DNA of 64,000 nucleotides from positions 186,001-250,000 of the forward strand of contig NZ_KB898646.1 in NCBI RefSeq assembly GCF_000377665.1, in the 5' to 3' direction. The notes beneath the pieces are model-generated. The model made no database searches, had not been told where the DNA came from, and was given only the letters and a program-made list of their open reading frames with translations. Shown in pieces: positions 59,756-64,000 of this stretch. Numbering within the stretch: the first letter of the stretch is position 1; every line of letters starts with the position of its first letter. This DNA is from Vreelandella zhanjiangensis DSM 21076 (GTDB lineage: Bacteria > Pseudomonadota > Gammaproteobacteria > Pseudomonadales > Halomonadaceae). The translations under genes and the position numbers were made by a program.

Positions 59756-60793
59756 ATGCAAGCGCTTGTTTGTTCAAAGCCGCATCACCTTGAACTGCGT
59801 CACTACGCTAAGCCTGAATGTCCGGCAGGACATGCCCTGGTACGCATTCGGCGCATTGGCATCTGCGGCACGGATATCCATGCCTATGGGGGTAATCAGC
59901 CCTATTTTGAATATCCACGCGTGCTTGGTCATGAGCTCGCAGGAGAGGTCGTTGAGGTGGCGGATAGCCCAGCTCAACATCTGCTGGGCAAGCAGGTTTA
60001 CGTTATTCCTTATTTACATTGCGGCGAGTGCCGCGCCTGCCAGCAGGGCAAGACAAACTGCTGCCAGAGTATGCAGGTCATTGGGGTGCATAAAGATGGT
60101 GGAATGGCGGAGTACTTGGCTGTTCCCACTACACACCTGGTAGTTTCCGAAACCCTCTCTATCGATCAGCTTGCATTGGTAGAGTGCATGGCGATTGGTG
60201 CCCATGCGGTAAGACGTAGTGCGCTGCAAGCGGGTGAGCTGGCGGTGATTGTCGGAGCAGGCCCGATTGGCATGGGCGTTCTTCAGGTGGCAAAAAGCCG
60301 AGGCGCACGCATATTGATGGTGGACACCAATGCTTCGCGATTAGCGTTTTGCCGTGATGTGCTGGGGGCCGATGCTGTCGCGAATCCACAAGACGTTGAG
60401 GTGGCAGCCCTGATCAGCACACTAAATGATGGAGCGTTAGCGGATGTGGTGTTCGATGCCACCGGTAATCCCCGCGCCATGCAGGCAGGGTTCGGTCTTG
60501 CAGGCCATGGTGGGCGCTATGTGTTGGTTAGCGTAGTGAAAGCTGATATCACCTTTAACGATCCTGACTTCCATAAAAAAGAACTGACGCTGATGGGTAG
60601 CCGCAACGCCACGCGTGAAGACTTTGATTGTGTGGTGTCACTAATGGAGAGTGGTGCTATCAACGCCGATGCGATGATTACTCACCGGGCACCGCTTGCC
60701 GATGTTCCTTTAAAAATGCCTCAGTGGTGTGACCCCGCCAATCAGGTCATCAAGGCTATGATTTCCATCGATACTGAGGAAGCGCATTCGTGA
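59756..60793 (+). CDS. Zinc-dependent dehydrogenase, L-galactonate 5-dehydrogenase-like
   Basis: 345 residues from ATG 59756 (AAAGGAG upstream; the upstream open frame from 59657 lacks a site). Catalytic zinc residues are in GICGTDIHAYGGN and VLGHELAGE, structural-zinc Cys in LHCGECRACQQGKTNCCQ, and the nucleotide site is VIVGAGPIGMGVLQVA. It is coupled by GTGA to the altronate dehydratase gene and followed by a UxaB-like reductase gene, so L-galactonate to D-tagaturonate is the likely reaction. It mirrors RspB at 36357, to which it is clearly related. Confidence 0.82.
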   Translation: MQALVCSKPHHLELRHYAKPECPAGHALVRIRRIGICGTDIHAYGGNQPYFEYPRVLGHELAGEVVEVADSPAQHLLGKQVYVIPYLHCGECRACQQGKTNCCQSMQVIGVHKDGGMAEYLAVPTTHLVVSETLSIDQLALVECMAIGAHAVRRSALQAGELAVIVGAGPIGMGVLQVAKSRGARILMVDTNASRLAFCRDVLGADAVANPQDVEVAALISTLNDGALADVVFDATGNPRAMQAGFGLAGHGGRYVLVSVVKADITFNDPDFHKKELTLMGSRNATREDFDCVVSLMESGAINADAMITHRAPLADVPLKMPQWCDPANQVIKAMISIDTEEAHS

Positions 60794-62427
60794 GTAATCT
60801 GATTACAACTCAAACGCCCCATCTCACGCTGCGTGTCCACGCACTGGATAATGTTCGAGTTGCTTTGACCGACTTACCAGCAGGCGCAGTGATCGAGGAT
60901 CAAGACGTTAACATCACGCTGCCTGGCTTCGTTCGCCACAAGCATAAGTTTGCGCTAAGCGATATGGCGGTTGGCGATATTGTCATCATGTACGGCGTAA
61001 GGGTGGGTAAAGCAACACAACCCATTGCGGCGGGTGGCGCGATTACGACCGAAAACGTGGTGCATGCAACGGACGAGTTATCCACGAAGATTAGCCAAAA
61101 AGCCTGGCAGCCACCTGAGGTAACTGCGTTCGAGAAGACGACATTTGCTGGCTACCACCGCCCGGATGGCAAGGTGGGAACGGCCAACGTGTGGCTAGTG
61201 GTGCCTCTGGTTTTTTGTGAAAACCGTAATATTGAAGTGTTGCGCCAGTGTGTCGCGGATGCCTTGGGCGACGACCCCTTTTATGATTATAAGCGCATGG
61301 CTAGACAGCTGTTACATGGACAAGATATTGCCGAATCAGCGGCTCCCGCTGGGGAGCGTCTGTTTCCTAATGTTGATGGCGTGCGCTTTCTGATTCATCA
61401 GCAAGGCTGCGGTGGCACAGACGGCGATGCTGACGCGCTATGTGAACTGCTCGCAGGCTACATCTGTCATCCAAATGTTGCTGGCGCAACGGTGCTCAGC
61501 CTGGGCTGCCAGAAAGCACAGATCACCATGTTGCAAGAAGCCATTGCAAAACGTGACCCAAGCGGCCACAAGCCAGTCAGCTACTTCGAGCAGCAGCGGT
61601 CTGAAAGCGAAGAGGTGCTGATTCGCGATGCATTGACAGCGATTTTTGATGGTCTCAAGCAGGCCAATCAAGTGACTCGGCAGCCAGCGCCGCTTTCTGA
61701 ACTTACCTTGGGCGTTGAATGCGGCGGGTCGGATGGCTTTTCCGGACTTTCCGCAAACCCTGTGGTAGGTGCTGTTGTGGATCGCCTGGTGGCGCTGGGT
61801 GGTAGCGGTATCCTAAGTGAGTTCCCTGAACTGTGCGGTGTAGAGCACGAGCTTTTGGCGCGCTGTCGTAACCCGCAGGTGGCTGAACGTTTCACCGCAT
61901 TAATGGCTGCTTATCAGCGTCATGCCCACGCGGTGGGCGCTGACTTCTCCATGAACCCTTCACCTGGAAATGTGCGTGATGGTCTGATTACCGATGCCAT
62001 GAAGTCAGCGGGCGCTGCCAAAAAAGGCGGAGACAGTCCCGTGGTTGATGTACTCGATTACACCGAGCCCATGACGCGTAAGGGGCTGAACCTGTTATGT
62101 ACGCCGGGTAACGATGTAGAGTCGACTACCGGCCTGGTTGGGTCCGGCGCTAACCTGGTGCTATTTACTACAGGTCTAGGGACTCCAACCGGCAACCCTG
62201 TGGCGCCTGTGATTAAGATTTCAAGCAATAGCGAACTCGCAAGCCGCATGAGCGATGTGATCGACTTCGATGCTGGGCCGATCATCCGCGGTGAAGCGAG
62301 CATTGCCCAATTGGCCGATGAATTGCTAACGCTCTGTATTGAAACAGCGTCTGGGCGTTATATATCGAAGGCTGCACGGCTTGCACAGTTGGACTTTATT
62401 CCTTGGAAGAGAGGGGTGTCATTGTGA
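60790..62427 (+). CDS. uxaA: Altronate dehydratase UxaA
   Basis: 545 residues. An N-terminal SAF domain (~1-95) precedes the large GD_AH domain: GYHRPDGKVGTANVWLVVPL, HQQGCGGTDGDA, LSLGCQKAQI, GVECGGSDGFSGLSANP, LCTPGNDVESTTGLVGSGAN and TTGLGTPTGNPVAPV. The conserved Cys residues that bind iron are in place. It converts D-altronate to KDG. Both ends are coupled by four-base overlaps (GTGA) to its neighbours. Confidence 0.93.
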   Translation: MSNLITTQTPHLTLRVHALDNVRVALTDLPAGAVIEDQDVNITLPGFVRHKHKFALSDMAVGDIVIMYGVRVGKATQPIAAGGAITTENVVHATDELSTKISQKAWQPPEVTAFEKTTFAGYHRPDGKVGTANVWLVVPLVFCENRNIEVLRQCVADALGDDPFYDYKRMARQLLHGQDIAESAAPAGERLFPNVDGVRFLIHQQGCGGTDGDADALCELLAGYICHPNVAGATVLSLGCQKAQITMLQEAIAKRDPSGHKPVSYFEQQRSESEEVLIRDALTAIFDGLKQANQVTRQPAPLSELTLGVECGGSDGFSGLSANPVVGAVVDRLVALGGSGILSEFPELCGVEHELLARCRNPQVAERFTALMAAYQRHAHAVGADFSMNPSPGNVRDGLITDAMKSAGAAKKGGDSPVVDVLDYTEPMTRKGLNLLCTPGNDVESTTGLVGSGANLVLFTTGLGTPTGNPVAPVIKISSNSELASRMSDVIDFDAGPIIRGEASIAQLADELLTLCIETASGRYISKAARLAQLDFIPWKRGVSL

Positions 62428-63575
62428 GGCAGCCTCTCTCCCAGGCGAGCATTGTTCAGTTTGGTACTAGTCGGTTTTTACTCGGCCACGTTGCTGCCTT
62501 TGCAAGCTCCGCTATCGTGGAGGAAGGAGGCCGTGAAGCGGTGCTTGTGGTGCAGACTTCCGCGCGCCCTGAAGGCAAAGCCAAGGCAAATGCGCTGGCT
62601 CAGCAGGATAGCTATCCGCTGCATATTAAGGGGTTGCGTAATGGTGTACCCATTGAGGAGCACCTTTCCGTTAGCAGTGTCGCTGGCTGCCTTGTGGCAC
62701 AAGACGACTGGGAAGCATTAGAACGTCACTTTATTCAGACGGCTCGCTGGGTGATTTCCAATACGGGTGATAGCGGTTACGACGTGACCGGTGATACCAG
62801 TCTTGCTGCTGTTCCCGCAAGCTTTCCAGGCAAGTTGACTAAGCTGCTTTATGCACGTTTCAAGGCACAGCGGCCAGGCCTTACGCTACTGCCCTGCGAA
62901 TTGATCGGCAGCAATGCTCAAGTGCTCAAAGAGATTGTTTCCAAGCTAGCGCGCCAGGACTACCACAATGCTTATTTCAGTACTTGGCTGGATGTCGAAT
63001 GCTGCTGGGTCAATACATTGGTAGATCGGATCGTCTCGGCACCCCTGGAACCGGTTGGCGCGGTCGCTGAACCTTATGCACTCTGGGCCGTTCAGCAAAC
63101 CCCATGCCTGATTATGCCTTTTGAGCATCCTGCCATTGAGGTCGTGAGTTCATTGCAGCCTTATGAGTTACGCAAGCTGCATATCCTTAATCTGGCGCAT
63201 ACGTATTTGGTTGATCAGTGGCTCAAGCTTGATTTGACCGATTCCATTACCTATGTAAGAGAGGCCATGCGAGAGCCAAAGCTGCGCAAGGCGCTCAGTG
63301 AGGTTATGGAAAAAGAGGTGCTGCCTGTCTTGGCTTTTGAATTACCGGATATGGATTTAAACGCCTACTGGCAGAGCACGCTGGAACGTTTTGATAATCC
63401 TTTCTTGAATCACCCTCTAGAAGATATTGCTCAGTACCACAGCGATAAGCTTAATCGCCGTCTAAAACCAGTGGTGTGTATGGCAGAAAACTACGCAATA
63501 CCCACGCCTGGGCTTAGTGAGGCGCTTAAACGAACAGCAATACCAAAGATTAACGATAAAACAACACTGCTTTAA
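62424..63575 (+). CDS. Tagaturonate reductase/altronate oxidoreductase (UxaB-like, short form)
   Basis: 383 residues from GTG 62424, which overlaps the uxaA stop. Polyol long-chain dehydrogenase: IVQFGTSRFLLGHVAAF, VVQTSARPEGKAKANALA, VISNTGDSGYDVTG, LLPCELIGSNAQVLKEIV, and the Lys region ELRKLHILNLAHTYLVDQWL. UxaB of E. coli is about 480 residues, so this is a shorter relative. By position it reduces D-tagaturonate to D-altronate, linking the dehydrogenase at 59756 with UxaA. Confidence 0.8.
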   Translation: MRQPLSQASIVQFGTSRFLLGHVAAFASSAIVEEGGREAVLVVQTSARPEGKAKANALAQQDSYPLHIKGLRNGVPIEEHLSVSSVAGCLVAQDDWEALERHFIQTARWVISNTGDSGYDVTGDTSLAAVPASFPGKLTKLLYARFKAQRPGLTLLPCELIGSNAQVLKEIVSKLARQDYHNAYFSTWLDVECCWVNTLVDRIVSAPLEPVGAVAEPYALWAVQQTPCLIMPFEHPAIEVVSSLQPYELRKLHILNLAHTYLVDQWLKLDLTDSITYVREAMREPKLRKALSEVMEKEVLPVLAFELPDMDLNAYWQSTLERFDNPFLNHPLEDIAQYHSDKLNRRLKPVVCMAENYAIPTPGLSEALKRTAIPKINDKTTLL

Positions 63576-63623
63576 AGCAGACACCACACCTACGGTTAAA
63601 CACAAGAAGAAGAGGAGTGCTTA

Positions 63624-64000
63624 ATGCGCCTGAATAAACTGTCTATGGCTATTACGCTTGCAACTGTTACAACGCTTAGCGTTGCTACGACTGCTCACGC
63701 CAGCACTGAGATCCGCGTTGCGTACGGCAACCAGCCCGGCGAGCCGGTGGATGTAGCCGTTAAGCAGTGGGCCGAATGGGTAAGTGAGGCGAGTAATGGT
63801 GAGCTGGAACTGAAAGCGTTTCCCGCAAGCCAGCTGGGTTCGGAAACTGAGGTGATGGAACAGGCGCGCTTTGGTGCGCCGATTATCTCAATTACTGCTT
63901 ACAGTAACTTTCTCGATTCAGTTCCCGACCTTGCCGTATTGGATGCGCCTTATCTGAGTGAAGATTTTGAGTCGAAGCTCAAGATTTTTGACTCGGAATG
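63624..64000 (+). CDS. TRAP transporter solute-binding subunit DctP, truncated by window edge
   Basis: First ~125 residues from ATG 63624 with GAGGAG upstream. The signal peptide (KLSMAITLATVTTLSVATTA, cleaved after HA) leads into DctP sequence: IRVAYGNQPGEPVDVAVKQW, LKAFPASQLGSETEVMEQA. It is the probable uptake receptor for the galactonate/altronate branch, and the Q and M subunits are expected beyond the window. Distinct in sequence from the DctP at 37448. Confidence 0.9.
   Translation, partial: MRLNKLSMAITLATVTTLSVATTAHASTEIRVAYGNQPGEPVDVAVKQWAEWVSEASNGELELKAFPASQLGSETEVMEQARFGAPIISITAYSNFLDSVPDLAVLDAPYLSEDFESKLKIFDSE

Noticed and set aside
1..64000. CRISPR array or cas genes
   Set aside because: No regularly spaced direct repeats and no Cas-like protein were seen anywhere in the window.

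Overview
The window looks like chromosomal DNA of a halophilic gammaproteobacterium, most likely Halomonas or a close Halomonadaceae relative. This rests on gene content (two TRAP transporters for sugar acids, a ManD/RspB pair like the one known from Chromohalobacter, NsrR-hmp, CmoM/RsmC) and on the fairly even, moderately GC-rich composition outside two AT-rich islands. It is inferred from reading, not from a search.

Layout. (1) 1-8120, minus strand: a tightly overlapping capsule/lipid operon, KpsC - KpsS - short-chain dehydrogenase - membrane sulfatase-like protein - type I polyketide synthase (cut by the window edge). It resembles the rkp/wcb capsule loci of rhizobia and Burkholderia. (2) 8325-11402: a diguanylate cyclase and an AEC permease. 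(3) 11471-18855: an accessory island beginning at a tRNA-Arg(CCU) gene. It holds a decayed higBA toxin-antitoxin locus, a DUF4041/T5orf172 protein and an integrase-less array of integron gene cassettes. Four attC-like sites (15761-15833, 16341-16400, 17784-17855, 18400-18477) each follow a stop codon. Two cassette proteins carry a near-perfect RHIM-type amyloid motif (VQVGxxN), and the third has a related Asn/Gln-rich segment. This is the most unusual part of the window.

(4) 18856-24264: a MocR-type regulator diverging from a transporter, degradative HMG-CoA reductase and HMG-CoA lyase, which together form a mevalonate catabolic unit. (5) 24592-33055: assorted single genes (antiporter, CreA, CAP protein, PPOX protein, DUF333 lipoprotein), flavohemoglobin with an NsrR-type site, a binding protein/CDF/K+ channel cluster, and a copper-storage-like protein. 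(6) 33078-43101: a lactate dehydrogenase-like enzyme and a sugar-acid operon (GntR, ManD, RspB, TRAP P-Q-M, fructuronate reductase, UxuA) that would run L-gulonate/D-fructuronate to 2-keto-3-deoxygluconate (KDG).

(7) 43120-48835: a D-amino-acid salvage unit (symporter, RidA, N-acyl-D-amino-acid deacylase, RpiR regulator, D-serine/threonine deaminase-like enzyme). (8) 48832-53431: a keto-gluconate cluster (KduD-like, HAD phosphatase, 2-ketoacid reductase, PfkB kinase, LacI repressor with a palindromic operator). (9) 53577-56940: amidase, CmoM, RsmC. (10) 56961-64000: a second sugar-acid cluster (GntR, SDR, FAH hydrolase, L-galactonate dehydrogenase-like, UxaA, UxaB-like, TRAP DctP cut by the edge). 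It mirrors region 6 for the altronate branch. Both branches end in KDG, which a kinase such as the one in region 8 could feed into the Entner-Doudoroff route.
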